Positions 28,840 to 38,081 of a stretch of DNA of 64,000 bases are shown one piece after another; positions within the stretch are counted from its first letter, which is position 1; the number at the start of each line of letters is the position of its first letter. The notes under the pieces are model-generated. The model ran no database searches. It was not told the origin of the DNA and worked only from the letters and a program-made list of their open reading frames with translations. Source of the stretch: Mesorhizobium sp. PAMC28654 (GTDB lineage Bacteria; Pseudomonadota; Alphaproteobacteria; Rhizobiales; Rhizobiaceae); the NCBI RefSeq assembly GCF_020616515.1, contig NZ_CP085135.1, forward strand, positions 2,356,001-2,420,000. The letters are read 5' to 3'. Made by a program: the position numbers and the translations under genes.

Positions 28840-29929
28840 CATGCCAAGAAATTTCGAAGCATCCGCCGAGATCATGCTCTCCTGCCCACAAGACATCATG
28901 CAGCGGCTTTGCGCGCATTTTGTCGAGTTCGGCGCCGTTGCCATCGACGGCGCCCGCAGCCGTATCGACACCGCTTTCGGCACGGCCAGCATGGAAGCCT
29001 GCCTGGGCTGCCTGAAGGTGCGTGCCGAGGGCCGGGACGAAAGCTCGCTGGCCTATGTGAAGCTTTCCATTGCCGAGCATCTGCTGACCTTCGCTTCGGC
29101 GGAGAACCCCAGCATCGTCTGGCAGGGTGACGGCGCGGCAGGCCAACCCTTGCCCTACTTTCGGGAGATGCGTGTTGTCCGCACCGAGAACCTGACACCG
29201 CATATGAAGCGGCTAACACTGGCCGGCGAGGACCTCGGGCGCTTCGCGACGGGCGGCCTGCATGTGCGCCTGCTGCTGCCAAGGGATGGCGTGGCGCCCG
29301 CGTGGCCGGTCACCGGCGCGGATGGTCGTCCGGCATGGCCCGAGGCCGGACAGCGTCCGGATGTGCGCATCTATACGCTGCGGCGCGTCGACGTCGAAAA
29401 GGGCGAGGTCGACATCGATTTCGTCCTGCATGAAGGTGAGGGCATGCCCGGTGCGCGTTTCGGCTGCAATGCGCGTGCAGGCGATATCGTCGGCATTACC
29501 GGACCGGGTGGCGGCAGCGTCGCTCCGGCCGACTGGTACCTGCTGGCGGGCGACGAGACGGCCCTGCCGGCGATCGGTCGTATCCTGGAGAAGCTGCCGG
29601 AAGGCGCAGAGGCAGTGGTGCGCATCGAGGTCGCCGATGATGGCGAGGAACAACGGCTCACTTCACGGGCCGGGCTTGATATCCAGTGGCTGCACCGTAA
29701 CGGCGTGGCGCCAGGCAAGTCCACTTTGCTCGAGGACGCGGTTCGGAATGTGCGCTGGCCCGAGGACGATCGCAGTGTCTTTGCCTGGGTGGGATGCGAG
29801 CACAAGAGCTTTCGCGCGATCCGCTCCTACCTTCGGCAGGACAGGAAGCTTACGCGTCAGCAGCATCTTGTGGTCGCCTACTGGCGGTGCGGTTTCGAAG
29901 GCGACACGGCGCGCCGGGAGGACAGCTGA
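28832..29929 (+). CDS. Siderophore-interacting protein with N-terminal DUF2218 domain
   Basis: Cytoplasmic FAD-containing ferric-siderophore reductase that frees iron from the imported siderophore (ViuB/SIP family), 365 residues. Residues ~8-95 resemble DUF2218 (ASAEIMLSCPQDIMQRLCAHF...SLAYVKLSIAEHLLTF). This is followed by the FAD-binding domain (REMRVVRTENLTPHMKRLTLAG, DVRIYTLRRVD with the RxYT motif) and the NAD(P)H-side SIP domain (LLAGDETALPAIGRILEKLP, FAWVGCEHKSFRAIRSYLRQD). AGGAG precedes the start, and it overlaps fhuB by 8 bases, so it is translationally coupled. Confidence 0.92.
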   Translation: MADMPRNFEASAEIMLSCPQDIMQRLCAHFVEFGAVAIDGARSRIDTAFGTASMEACLGCLKVRAEGRDESSLAYVKLSIAEHLLTFASAENPSIVWQGDGAAGQPLPYFREMRVVRTENLTPHMKRLTLAGEDLGRFATGGLHVRLLLPRDGVAPAWPVTGADGRPAWPEAGQRPDVRIYTLRRVDVEKGEVDIDFVLHEGEGMPGARFGCNARAGDIVGITGPGGGSVAPADWYLLAGDETALPAIGRILEKLPEGAEAVVRIEVADDGEEQRLTSRAGLDIQWLHRNGVAPGKSTLLEDAVRNVRWPEDDRSVFAWVGCEHKSFRAIRSYLRQDRKLTRQQHLVVAYWRCGFEGDTARREDS

Positions 29930-29936
29930 ACGGAAG

Positions 29937-30797
29937 CTATGAGGACCGATCCGCCTTCAGCACGGAAACGGCCAGCTCGCTGTTGTGCACGAACTCGTTG
30001 GCGTCGGGCTGCCTTTGAACCAGCAGGATGAACAGTAGGTCGGTCAGCGTCAGCTGCGCGTCGCGCGCCGTGATGGATGACGAGCGCGCGCGCTCTTCAT
30101 CGGCGACCGTGTAGAGGCGGATGTCGGCAACGCGGCTCAGCGGATTGTCATGCAGTCCGGTGACTGCGATGACGGTCGCGCCGCGCTTGCGGGCAAGCTC
30201 GGCGATGCGCAAGGTTTCGATGCTGGCGCCGGAATAGGAGAGCGCGAACAGCACATCGCCAGGCCGGAGCGTCGAGACATTGGCCATCTGGATGTGACTG
30301 TCGCTGTCATGCAGGACATTGCGGCCGAGCTTCATCAGCTTGTAGGAGAAATCGCGCGCCACCAGTGAGGATGCGCCGACGCCGACCAGATGGATGCGGC
30401 GTGCGCCATCCAGCATTTCCAACACCTTGGAGATGATCCGCTCGCTGTTGCTGGCGACGGTCTGCTGCATCGACAGAAGCTTGCTGCCGATCAGCTTCTT
30501 CAGGATGACCTGGTGATTGTCGCCGACTTCGATCGAGCCGTGGATCATGCCGGCCGGCACCTGCCAGTCCTGCGCCTTGGCCTCGCTGACGGCAAGCTTG
30601 AGCTCCTGGTAGCTGGCGTAGCCAAGCTTCTGACTGAACTTGACGACGCTCGACTGGCTGCGGCCGATCTCGGCCGCCAGCGCCGCCGTCGACAGGCGCA
30701 GCATCTGGTCGGGATTGTCGACGATGTACTGGCCGATCTCGCGATCGCCGGGCGCCATGGCGTCGAGCTTCACTTCGATCTTCTTCAGGACGGACAT
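29937..30797 (-). CDS. RpiR/MurR family regulator with SIS domain
   Basis: A 286-residue regulator: N-terminal RpiR helix-turn-helix (residues ~1-77, AALAAEIGRSQSSVVKFSQKLGY) and C-terminal SIS sugar-phosphate isomerase-like domain (~125-260, IHLVGVGASSLVARDFSYKLMKLG, FALSYSGASIETLRIAELARKRGATVIAVTG). Start 30797 follows GGGGAAAC. It is divergent from the murA paralogue and next to murQ, like MurR of E. coli, whose ligand is MurNAc-6-phosphate. Two matching palindromes upstream of its targets (30849 and 33153) are its likely operators. Confidence 0.92.
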   Translation of the reverse strand: MSVLKKIEVKLDAMAPGDREIGQYIVDNPDQMLRLSTAALAAEIGRSQSSVVKFSQKLGYASYQELKLAVSEAKAQDWQVPAGMIHGSIEVGDNHQVILKKLIGSKLLSMQQTVASNSERIISKVLEMLDGARRIHLVGVGASSLVARDFSYKLMKLGRNVLHDSDSHIQMANVSTLRPGDVLFALSYSGASIETLRIAELARKRGATVIAVTGLHDNPLSRVADIRLYTVADEERARSSSITARDAQLTLTDLLFILLVQRQPDANEFVHNSELAVSVLKADRSS

Positions 30798-30848
30798 GCG
30801 TTTCCCCGAGCGTTTCAGGATGCCGGCGTACCAGGTATACCTACAGAA

Positions 30849-30863
30849 GGAATAATTTATTCC
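30849..30863. promoter_or_regulatory. Palindromic MurR/RpiR-type operator, site 1
   Basis: GGAATAATTTATTCC, perfect 7-bp arms with one central base, between the divergent rpiR-type gene and the murA paralogue. TTGACA follows at 30872-30877. It matches site 2 at 33153 in 14 of 15 bases. Confidence 0.75.
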
Positions 30864-30995
30864 AATCGAGATTGACAGTGAAGAATGACCGATCGACTTT
30901 CGAGGCATGCCGCGTCGATCCTCGATTCGAGCGTGAAAGACCGATTGCGAGCCTGTAGGCTCGCATCTCAGCTACGTCAGATCGGGTTCACAGCC

Positions 30996-32252
30996 ATGGA
31001 CAAATTGCGGATCATCGGTGGACAAAGGCTGCAAGGCGCGGTGACCATCTCCGGTGCCAAGAACGCTGCCCTGCCGCAGATCGCTGCGGCGCTGCTCAGT
31101 CCCTATCCGCTGGAGCTGACGAACCTGCCCGCCGTAACCGATGTGGAAAACATGCTGGGCGTGGTGGCGCTTCATGGCGCTGAAGTCACGCGATCGGCCC
31201 ATGCCGCGACGATCGACACCAGTGCCGCCGTTTCCAAGGAGACGTCTTACGACACGGTGAGAAAGATGCGGGCGACGGTGCTGGTTCTCGGCCCTTTGCT
31301 GGCCCGGTTCGGGCATACGCGGGTTTCGCTGCCGGGCGGCTGCGCGATCGGCGCGCGGCCGGTCGACATGCATGTCGCGGCGCTCGCCGCCCTTGGCGCC
31401 AACATTGCCATCGAGAACGGATCGATCGTCGCCTCGGCGCCAAACGGCCTGACCGGCACCCGAATCGTGCTGAGTTCACCATCGGTCGGCGCGACGGAGA
31501 CGGCTGTCATGGCCGCGACGGCCGCCAGGGGCGAAACCGAAATCCTCAACGCGGCGCGTGAGCCGGAGGTGGCGGATCTCGCCGCCTGCCTCAACGCCAT
31601 GGGCGCCCGGATCGAGGGCGCCGGCACGCATCGCATCCTGATCGCGGGCAGCACCGATTGGCGGCCCGCCACCCACCATATCATCCCCGACAGGATCGAG
31701 GCCGGCACCTATGCGGTTGCCGCCGCGATCACCGGCGGCCAGCTTGAACTGACCCATGCAAGGCTCGAGCACATGGCCTCGGTGGTGCAGCTTCTGGAGG
31801 CCACCGGCGTCAAGGTCTGGCCCGGCGACCGTGGGCTGATCGTGTCGCGGGACGGTCCGCTCAAGGCGGTCGACGTCACGACGGAACCCTATCCGGGTTT
31901 TCCGACCGATCTCCAGGCGCAGTTCATGGCGTTGATGTGCTGCGCCGACGGCGCTTCGCTGTTGCGCGAGACGATCTTTGAAAACCGCTTCATGCATGTG
32001 CCCGAATTGATGCGGCTCGGCGCCAACATCAAGCTGCAGGGAACCATGGCGCTGGTTCGCGGCGGCGAAAAACTGAGGGGCGCGCAGGTGATGGCCACCG
32101 ATCTGCGCGCCTCGGTGTCGCTGGTGCTGGCGGCACTGGTGTCCGAGGGCGAAACCATCATCAACCGGGTCTATCACCTCGACCGCGGCTACGAGCAACT
32201 GGACCGCAAGCTGCGTCTTTGCGGCGCCCGGATCGAGCGGATCAGCGGATGA
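30996..32252 (+). CDS. murA: UDP-N-acetylglucosamine 1-carboxyvinyltransferase (MurA paralogue)
   Basis: Transfers enolpyruvate from PEP to UDP-GlcNAc, the first committed step of peptidoglycan precursor synthesis. The 418-residue chain has all main EPSP-synthase-family marks: MDKLRIIGGQRLQGAVTISGAKNAALP, the catalytic Cys in LPGGCAIGARPVDMH, TEPYPGFPTDLQAQ, ENRFMHVPEL and TDLRASVSLVLAAL. Start 30996 is chosen where homology begins. An in-frame extension upstream to 30885 is probably untranslated. Its place beside MurR, amino-sugar kinase and MurQ, with an operator upstream, suggests an inducible second MurA dedicated to recycling. A housekeeping murA is expected elsewhere. Confidence 0.92.
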   Translation: MDKLRIIGGQRLQGAVTISGAKNAALPQIAAALLSPYPLELTNLPAVTDVENMLGVVALHGAEVTRSAHAATIDTSAAVSKETSYDTVRKMRATVLVLGPLLARFGHTRVSLPGGCAIGARPVDMHVAALAALGANIAIENGSIVASAPNGLTGTRIVLSSPSVGATETAVMAATAARGETEILNAAREPEVADLAACLNAMGARIEGAGTHRILIAGSTDWRPATHHIIPDRIEAGTYAVAAAITGGQLELTHARLEHMASVVQLLEATGVKVWPGDRGLIVSRDGPLKAVDVTTEPYPGFPTDLQAQFMALMCCADGASLLRETIFENRFMHVPELMRLGANIKLQGTMALVRGGEKLRGAQVMATDLRASVSLVLAALVSEGETIINRVYHLDRGYEQLDRKLRLCGARIERISG

Positions 32253-33136
32253 GTGCAACGGCGTCAGGCTCGTATTTCCTGGGCGTCGATGGTGGCGGAA
32301 CCGGCTGCCGGGCCCGTATCGAGGACGAGGTCGGAACCGTGCTAGGCCAAGGCCTTTCGGGGCCGGCGACGACGCGGCTCGGTATCGATGAGGCATGGGC
32401 ATCGATTTCCAGAGCTTACAATGCCGCGATCGAGGAAGCGGGTTTCGGCTCAGCAGAGATTGCGCGGATTCGGGCAGGAATTGGCCTTGCCGGTATCGGT
32501 CGCAAGGGCGCGCTGGAAGCGCTTCGGGCGATCGCCCATCCCTTTGCCAGCATCGACTTCGTCAGCGATGGTGTCGGAGCCTGCCTTGGTGCCCATTCCG
32601 GCCTGGACGGCGCCATCGTCATTGCCGGCACTGGGTCGATCGGCCTCGGTTTCGTCGAGGGGCGAGACCTGCGCGTCGGCGGCTATGGCTTTCCGATTTC
32701 CGATGAGGGCAGCGGCGCCGATCTCGGACTGAAGGTCGTGCAACTCGCCTTGCGCGCCCATGACGGACGGCATGAGCGGACAGCGCTGCTGGCCGAGGTG
32801 ATGCAACGGTTCCAGAACGATCCGATGGAGGCGGTGGCGTGGATGGATCGCGCCACCGCGACCGATTATGCCGCCCTGGCGCCGATGGTGATGCGCCACG
32901 CCGACCAGGGCGATCCGGTCGGACGGCGCATCGTGCAGAGCGCGGCCGAGCAGATCGACACATTCGTGCGCGTGCTTTTTGAACAGGGCGCACCCCGGGT
33001 GACCTTGCTCGGAGGCTTGTCCAGCCCGCTCGAGCCGTGGCTTTCCCCGGATGTTCGGCGGCGTTTGAAACCCGCTGATGGCGATGCCGTTTCCGGCGCG
33101 ATCATTCTGGCAAGAAAATCATTTGTTTGTCGGTAA
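32249..33136 (+). CDS. Amino-sugar kinase of the BadF/BcrA ATPase family (NagK-like)
   Basis: A 295-residue ASKHA-fold kinase of the eukaryotic-type N-acetylglucosamine kinase / BadF family. It shows the phosphate 1 loop FLGVDGGGTGCRARI, the adenosine-binding stretches VIAGTGSIGLGFVEG and GGYGFPISDEGSGADLGL, and a C-terminal VTLLGGLSSPLEPWL. It starts inside the murA stop (ATGA overlap), so the two are co-translated. In this locus it most likely phosphorylates GlcNAc (or MurNAc) released from muropeptides. Confidence 0.87.
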   Translation: MSATASGSYFLGVDGGGTGCRARIEDEVGTVLGQGLSGPATTRLGIDEAWASISRAYNAAIEEAGFGSAEIARIRAGIGLAGIGRKGALEALRAIAHPFASIDFVSDGVGACLGAHSGLDGAIVIAGTGSIGLGFVEGRDLRVGGYGFPISDEGSGADLGLKVVQLALRAHDGRHERTALLAEVMQRFQNDPMEAVAWMDRATATDYAALAPMVMRHADQGDPVGRRIVQSAAEQIDTFVRVLFEQGAPRVTLLGGLSSPLEPWLSPDVRRRLKPADGDAVSGAIILARKSFVCR

Positions 33137-33152
33137 CGCCTTATCTAGGTGA

Positions 33153-33205
33153 GGAATATTTTATTCCAATCTCTCGTTGACAGTGGGAATACTGAATTCT
33201 AAAAG
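33153..33205 (+). promoter_or_regulatory. MurR-type operator site 2 with murQ promoter
   Basis: GGAATATTTTATTCC (33153-33167) matches site 1. Ten bases later TTGACA (33177-33182) is followed after 17 bases by TAAAAG (33200-33205), a good promoter for murQ and the importer. The flank TTTATTCCAATC and TTGACAGTG is also shared with site 1. Confidence 0.75.
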
Positions 33206-33300
33206 TTAACAGAATGGGAACTGATGGCTTAGCCCTACGTCGGCATTGACGACACCCATCCTTTCCTATGACGGCATGGCAATTTTTTGAGAGCAGCCCG

Positions 33301-34224
33301 ATGACCGAACAAGGGTTGATGTCTGAGTTGGAACAGCTGGTTTCCGAGGATCGGAACCCGAAGACGATGGACATCGACCTGTTGCCGACCCTCGACATCC
33401 TGCGCAAGATCAATGACGAGGACCGGGCCGTTCCATTGGCCGTGGAGAAGGTCGTCCCGGAGATCGCTGATGCCGTCGACCGCATCGTCTCCGCCTTTCA
33501 GAAAGGCGCGCGGCTGATCTATCTCGGTGCCGGCACAAGCGGTCGGCTGGGCGTACTCGATGCCTCGGAATGCCCCCCAACATTTGGTGTGCCCGAAAGC
33601 ATGGTGGTCGGCCTGATCGCTGGTGGCGCCGAGGCGCTGGTGCGGGCAGCCGAAGGCGTCGAAGACGATCCCAAGCAGGGTGCGAGGGCATTGCGCGACA
33701 TCAAGCTGACCGCCGACGATGTCGTCGTCGGCATCGCGGTCAGCGGACGAACGCCCTATGTTATCGGCGGCCTCAATTACGCGAAACAGGTGGGCGCGAC
33801 GACGGTGGCACTGTCCTGCAATCCGTCATCGACCATCGCCGGCATCGCCGATATCGCCATCTCGCCGGTCGTAGGCCCCGAAGTCCTCACCGGTTCGACC
33901 CGACTGAAGTCGGGAACCGCGCAGAAGCTCGTGCTCAACATGCTGACCACCGCCAGCATGATCCGCATCGGCAAAAGCTACCAGAACCTGATGGTCGACC
34001 TTAACCCGTCCAACAAGAAGCTCGTCGCTCGGGCCATCCGGATCGTCATGCAGACGACCGGCTGCTCGGCGCCAAAAGCCCGGCAGGCGCTCGACAAGAC
34101 CGGCAATGACGTGAAGCTCGCGATATTGGTGGTGATCACGGGCATGGGCGTCGAAGACGCGCGCGAGGCTCTTCTCAAGGCAGGAGGTTTCCTGCGCAAG
34201 GCAATCAGCGACAAGACGGTGTGA
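33301..34224 (+). CDS. murQ: N-acetylmuramic acid 6-phosphate etherase
   Basis: Cleaves the lactyl ether of MurNAc-6-P to give GlcNAc-6-P and D-lactate, the key step that turns wall muramic acid back into amino sugar. It belongs to the SIS-domain family; 307 residues from the chosen start (33268 is an in-frame alternative). Family motifs are [66 protein letters not shown] and [11 protein letters not shown]. It heads the transcription unit of the importer genes and has its own operator-promoter region. Confidence 0.95.
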   Translation: MTEQGLMSELEQLVSEDRNPKTMDIDLLPTLDILRKINDEDRAVPLAVEKVVPEIADAVDRIVSAFQKGARLIYLGAGTSGRLGVLDASECPPTFGVPESMVVGLIAGGAEALVRAAEGVEDDPKQGARALRDIKLTADDVVVGIAVSGRTPYVIGGLNYAKQVGATTVALSCNPSSTIAGIADIAISPVVGPEVLTGSTRLKSGTAQKLVLNMLTTASMIRIGKSYQNLMVDLNPSNKKLVARAIRIVMQTTGCSAPKARQALDKTGNDVKLAILVVITGMGVEDAREALLKAGGFLRKAISDKTV

Positions 34225-35185
34225 AGCCACATCAACTGGGCCGATACTCAAGGGTGCGTGTGCCTTTGAAGCGGCCCGGGGAAACTGCAAGGCATTCAAT
34301 CATAATGGGAGACGATAATGGGACAGCATCTTAGCAAGAGACTACTTTCCGGCATCACGCTCGCCGCCATGCTCGGCATGGCGACGATTTCGACGCAGGC
34401 GACTGCCGCGACGCTGCACATGGCGTGGGCGCAGGACGCCACCGGGCTTGATCCGCACAAGCAGACGGCCTTCTCGTCGCTGCGGCTGCTGGAACTGATC
34501 TATGAGCCGCTGGTGCGGGTCGACGCCAGCCTTCAGATCGTGCCGGCGATTGCCACGTCCTGGGAATTTTCGAAGGACGGCAAGGAACTGACGTTCAAGC
34601 TCGACCCGAAAGCAAAATTCCAGGGCGGCGCGGCGGTGACCTCGGCCGACGTGAAGGCGTCGTTCGAGCGCATCCTCGACGAGAAGACGGGTGCTGCCGC
34701 CCGCGCCAACTTCCTGTCGATCGCCAGCATCGAGACGCCCGATCCAACCACCGTCGTCTTCCATTTGTCGCAGCCGGATGTTCCGATCCTGACGGCGATG
34801 AGCGACGTGAACGCGGCGATCGTTCCGGCAAGCGAGATCAAGGCCGGCTCGATAGGCACGACGGCGATCGGCTCCGGTCCGTTCAAGCTCGACAAGTGGG
34901 ATCCCAATGCCAAGGAAGTGCTCAGCGCCAACAAGGATTGGGCAGGCGGCCCGACAGGCGTTGACGGTATTGAGATCAGCGTGCTTCCCGACGAAACGGC
35001 GATCCTGGCGGCGCTGCGCACCAAGCAGATCGACTTCGCGCTGCTGAATGATCCGCTTGTCGCCACGCTGGTTCCCAAGGAAGCCAGCCTGCAGCTCAAC
35101 CGCGTGCCGGTTCTTTCCTATCATGTGCTGCAGCTCAATCCGTCGCGCAAGTGGACTTGCTTCGGTAAAGTGGAGAGCGGGTTGC

Positions 35186-36046
35186 TCATTCGGCGGCGTT
35201 TCGCTCGAACTGCATCGGGCTGATGTAGTCGAGCGCGGAATGCCGCCGGATGGGATTGTAGAAGCCGTCGATATATCGGGCAATGGCGGCTTGGGCATCG
35301 GCGCGGGTAAGGAAAGAGGTGCGCCAGATCAGTTCAGTTTTCAGCGTCTTGAAGAATGTTTCGACCATGGCGTTATCAAAGCAATTGCCCTTGCCTGACA
35401 TTGAGATGATGACGCCGGCGGCACGCAATTCGGCTTGGTAGTCGATAGAACAATATTGGCTGCCGCGGTCGGAGTGGTGAATGAGGCCGGGTTCCGGCTG
35501 CCGCATGACGAACGCCTTGTTGAGCGCTGCCAGAGCCAGGCTGCGGTGTAGCCGGTTGCCAGCAGCCCAGCCAACGACCTTGCGGGCAAACAGATCGATG
35601 ACGACAGCAAGGTACAACCAGCCCTCCCGCGTCCAGATGTAGGAGATGTCGGCACCCCATTTCTGGTTGGGACCAGTGGCGGCAAAATCCTGGTCGATGA
35701 CATTGGGGGCAACCGGAAAGGCGTGTTCGCTGTCCGTCGTGCGCTTGAACCGCCGCTTCTGTCTTGCCTGGAGGCCATTCTCCCGCATCAGACGCGCCGT
35801 TCGTCGCCGGCCAATGGCAAAGCCATTGTCTTGCAGTTCCCGCGTCATGCGCGGGCTACCATAGGTTCCGTTCGACAGCGCGAACGACGATCGCACATGC
35901 GCCAGCATTATCATGTCGTCGCGCTGCCGGCGGCACGCCGGCCGGCGCCCCCAGGCAAAGTAGCCGCTCGGGCTGACACCCAGCGTCGCGCACAAACGGT
36001 CCACAGGGAAATCCTTCTTCGCCTGGTCGATGAGCGCGAACCTCAC
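35186..36046 (-). CDS. IS3-family transposase OrfB (copy 2)
   Basis: Identical in sequence to the copy 1 protein, 286 residues with the DDE residues intact. GTG start overlaps orfA by 4 bases. Confidence 0.94.
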   Translation of the reverse strand: MRFALIDQAKKDFPVDRLCATLGVSPSGYFAWGRRPACRRQRDDMIMLAHVRSSFALSNGTYGSPRMTRELQDNGFAIGRRRTARLMRENGLQARQKRRFKRTTDSEHAFPVAPNVIDQDFAATGPNQKWGADISYIWTREGWLYLAVVIDLFARKVVGWAAGNRLHRSLALAALNKAFVMRQPEPGLIHHSDRGSQYCSIDYQAELRAAGVIISMSGKGNCFDNAMVETFFKTLKTELIWRTSFLTRADAQAAIARYIDGFYNPIRRHSALDYISPMQFERNAAE

Positions 36047-36336
36047 CGACTTCCCTCCTTGACGAAAAAAGCCGTCGCCCGTTTCAAGATATCCCGCTCC
36101 TGCCGAAGGATTTCATTCTCCCGCCGCAGCCGTTTCAATTCAGCGGCGACATCAGCATCAGGCGGACGCCCAGGATCGCCCATCTCACGATCCAGCTGCC
36201 GACCCATCCATCGCGTCAGCGTCGAGAAACCAACACCAAGATCCTCCGCGATCTGCCGCTTCGTCCGACCGCTCGTTCGCACAAGGCCAACCGCCTCCGC
36301 CTTGAACGCATCCGTAAACTGTCTCTGTTTCGTCAT
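36043..36336 (-). CDS. IS3-family transposase OrfA (copy 2)
   Basis: Identical to the copy 1 protein, 97 residues, helix-turn-helix plus leucine zipper. Confidence 0.93.
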   Translation of the reverse strand: MTKQRQFTDAFKAEAVGLVRTSGRTKRQIAEDLGVGFSTLTRWMGRQLDREMGDPGRPPDADVAAELKRLRRENEILRQERDILKRATAFFVKEGSR

Positions 36337-37121
36337 CGAGGTCGCCTTTCATCAGAAGGAAACTCTCCACTTTTTCGGGGCAAGTCCAAAGCCGATGACC
36401 GAGCTCAAGGTGCGGCAGGCGATCTCCTGCGCCATCGACCGGCAGGAAGTGCTGGACACCGCTTCGCTCGGCGAGGGCAAGGTGACCGGTCCGCTGACCA
36501 TTCCGGCCATGGCGACCGATCCAACCCAGCTGTTCTGCTACAAGCGCGACGTCGAGAAGGCCAAGGCGCTGATGAAAGAGGCCGGGTATCCCGATGGCTT
36601 TTCAGCGACCGTGATCGGCGCCACCGGCGAGCCGCCGACGGCGGCGGCGGAAGCACAGGTGATCCAGTCCCAACTGGCCGAAATCGGCGTCAAGCTCGAT
36701 ATCAAGATGATGGAGCTCAACGTCTATGTCGACGCCTGGCTGAAGGGTGATTTCGACATGGCTATCGCGCTCAACGGCGGCAGGGCCGACCCCTACACGA
36801 TGTACAATCGCTACTGGACCAAGGCCGGTAACCTGCAGAAGGTCGCGAACTACATCGACGACACGCTCGACAGCCAGATGCAGAAGGGCCGCGCCGAGAC
36901 CGATCCGGCGAAGCGCAAGGTGATCTTCGCCGAGTTCGAGAAGCACCTCGCCGAGGTGTCGCCATGGATCTGGCTCTACACCTCGTACAGCTACACGGCT
37001 CAGCAGAAGAACGTCGCGGGATTCGTCCCGACGCCGACCGGCACCCTGTTCAGCCTGGGCAAGGTCACGATCCAGCAATAGCAGCCACCGACATAGAAGC
37101 AGGGCGAGAGGTATTCTTCGC

Positions 37122-38081
37122 GTGAATTATCTGATGCGACGGCTGTCGACCTTCCCTCTCGTCCTGCTTGGTGTCTCCATTGTCGTGTTCGTGGCGATCC
37201 GCATGGTGCCGGGCGACTCGATCACGGCAATGCTGGGCACCGAGGCCGGGCTGCTGACGCCGGCGCAGCGCGATTCCCTTGCCATTTATTTCGGCATCGA
37301 CCAACCCTGGTTCATCCAGTACGGACGTTGGCTGCTCGGCATCTTGCACGGCAATCTCGGCATATCCGTCACCTATGGCCGGCCGGTGCTCGACGTCATC
37401 CTGGAACGCTTCCCGCTCACGCTAGAGCTTGCACTGTTGTCCATGATCATCGCGCTTGCGGTCGGTGTGCCCGCCGGGATCTTCGCCGCCACGCACAATG
37501 AGAAGCCTTCCGATCTGGTGGTGCGTGTCGTCGCCATGATCGGCCAGTCGACGCCGAACTTCGTGCTTGCCCTGCTGATCATCTACGCGCTGTCCGCCGG
37601 CTTCGGCGTGTTGCCGGCCATGGGGCAGTTCGCGCCGCTCTGGCAGGATCCGCTGCGTAATCTCAGCCAGCTGATCCTGCCTGCCATCACACTCGGATTT
37701 GCCTTCGCCGCCTCGGTCACCCGCATATCGCGCTCGGCCATGCTCGATGTGCTCAGCGACGACTATGTCAGGACCGCCCGCAGCAAGGGGGCCTCCGCGC
37801 GCAGCGTCATCTGGCGGCACGCGCTGCCCAATGCGCTGATCCCCGTGGTCACGCTGAGCGGCATCGAATTCGGCTACCTGCTGGGCGGCGCCGTCATCGT
37901 CGAGCAGATCTATGCGCTGCCCGGTCTCGGACGCATGGTGCTCGATGCGATCCTGCAGCGCGATTACGCGCTGGTTCAGGGAAGCGTTCTGTTCATCGCC
38001 TTCAACTTCATGATCGTCAATCTCCTGGTCGACCTCGCCTATGTCGCGCTCGATCCGCGCATTCGCCTGGGGGAGCGTTGA
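37122..38081 (+). CDS. Peptide-type ABC permease, DppB class
   Basis: Inner-membrane permease of 319 residues with six predicted helices. It opens with the DppB-type first helix (MNYLMRRLSTFPLVLLGVSIVVFVAIRMVPGDS). It carries the inner-membrane coupling motif near residues ~215-240 (YVRTARSKGASARSVIWRHALPNALIPVVT). Start is GTG at 37122 with GAGAGG upstream. It overlaps the next permease by one base (TGATG). Context with MurQ and AnmK suggests muropeptide or anhydro-muramyl-peptide import. Confidence 0.92.
   Translation: MNYLMRRLSTFPLVLLGVSIVVFVAIRMVPGDSITAMLGTEAGLLTPAQRDSLAIYFGIDQPWFIQYGRWLLGILHGNLGISVTYGRPVLDVILERFPLTLELALLSMIIALAVGVPAGIFAATHNEKPSDLVVRVVAMIGQSTPNFVLALLIIYALSAGFGVLPAMGQFAPLWQDPLRNLSQLILPAITLGFAFAASVTRISRSAMLDVLSDDYVRTARSKGASARSVIWRHALPNALIPVVTLSGIEFGYLLGGAVIVEQIYALPGLGRMVLDAILQRDYALVQGSVLFIAFNFMIVNLLVDLAYVALDPRIRLGER

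Larger units (their letters stand above)
35152..36388 (-). mobile_element. IS3-family insertion sequence, copy 2 (1237 bp)
   Basis: Same TGGACTTGC ends, same length and same encoded proteins as copy 1, with a 3-bp AAG duplication (35149-35151 and 36389-36391). It interrupts the muropeptide-type binding protein and is opposite to that gene's direction. Confidence 0.95.
34318..37081 (+). pseudogene. Peptide/muropeptide-type ABC substrate-binding protein, split by IS3 copy 2
   Basis: Periplasmic binding protein of the DppA/OppA (SBP type 2, family 5) class, 507 residues after repair. Start 34318 follows GGGAGACGATA and gives a signal peptide (to TAAT, residue ~32). Part one (34318-35151) contains MAWAQDATGLDPHKQTAF and PAIATSWEFSKDGKELTFKL. 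Part two (36392-37081) contains VRQAISCAIDRQEVL. Deleting the element and one AAG gives the seamless LNPSRKPMTELK. As written, the first half reads on into the IS and the ligand site cannot form. The rest of the importer is intact, so uptake should fail for lack of a binding protein unless another one serves. Confidence 0.92.

Noticed and set aside
27405..29015. Long plus-strand frame inside fhuB
   Set aside because: Arginine-rich frame-shadow of fhuB and the siderophore-interacting protein; no recognisable domain.
30833..30842. AGGTATACCT palindrome near the RpiR start
   Set aside because: Ten bases, present once, no second copy at murQ; it may just be the -10 region of the regulator gene.
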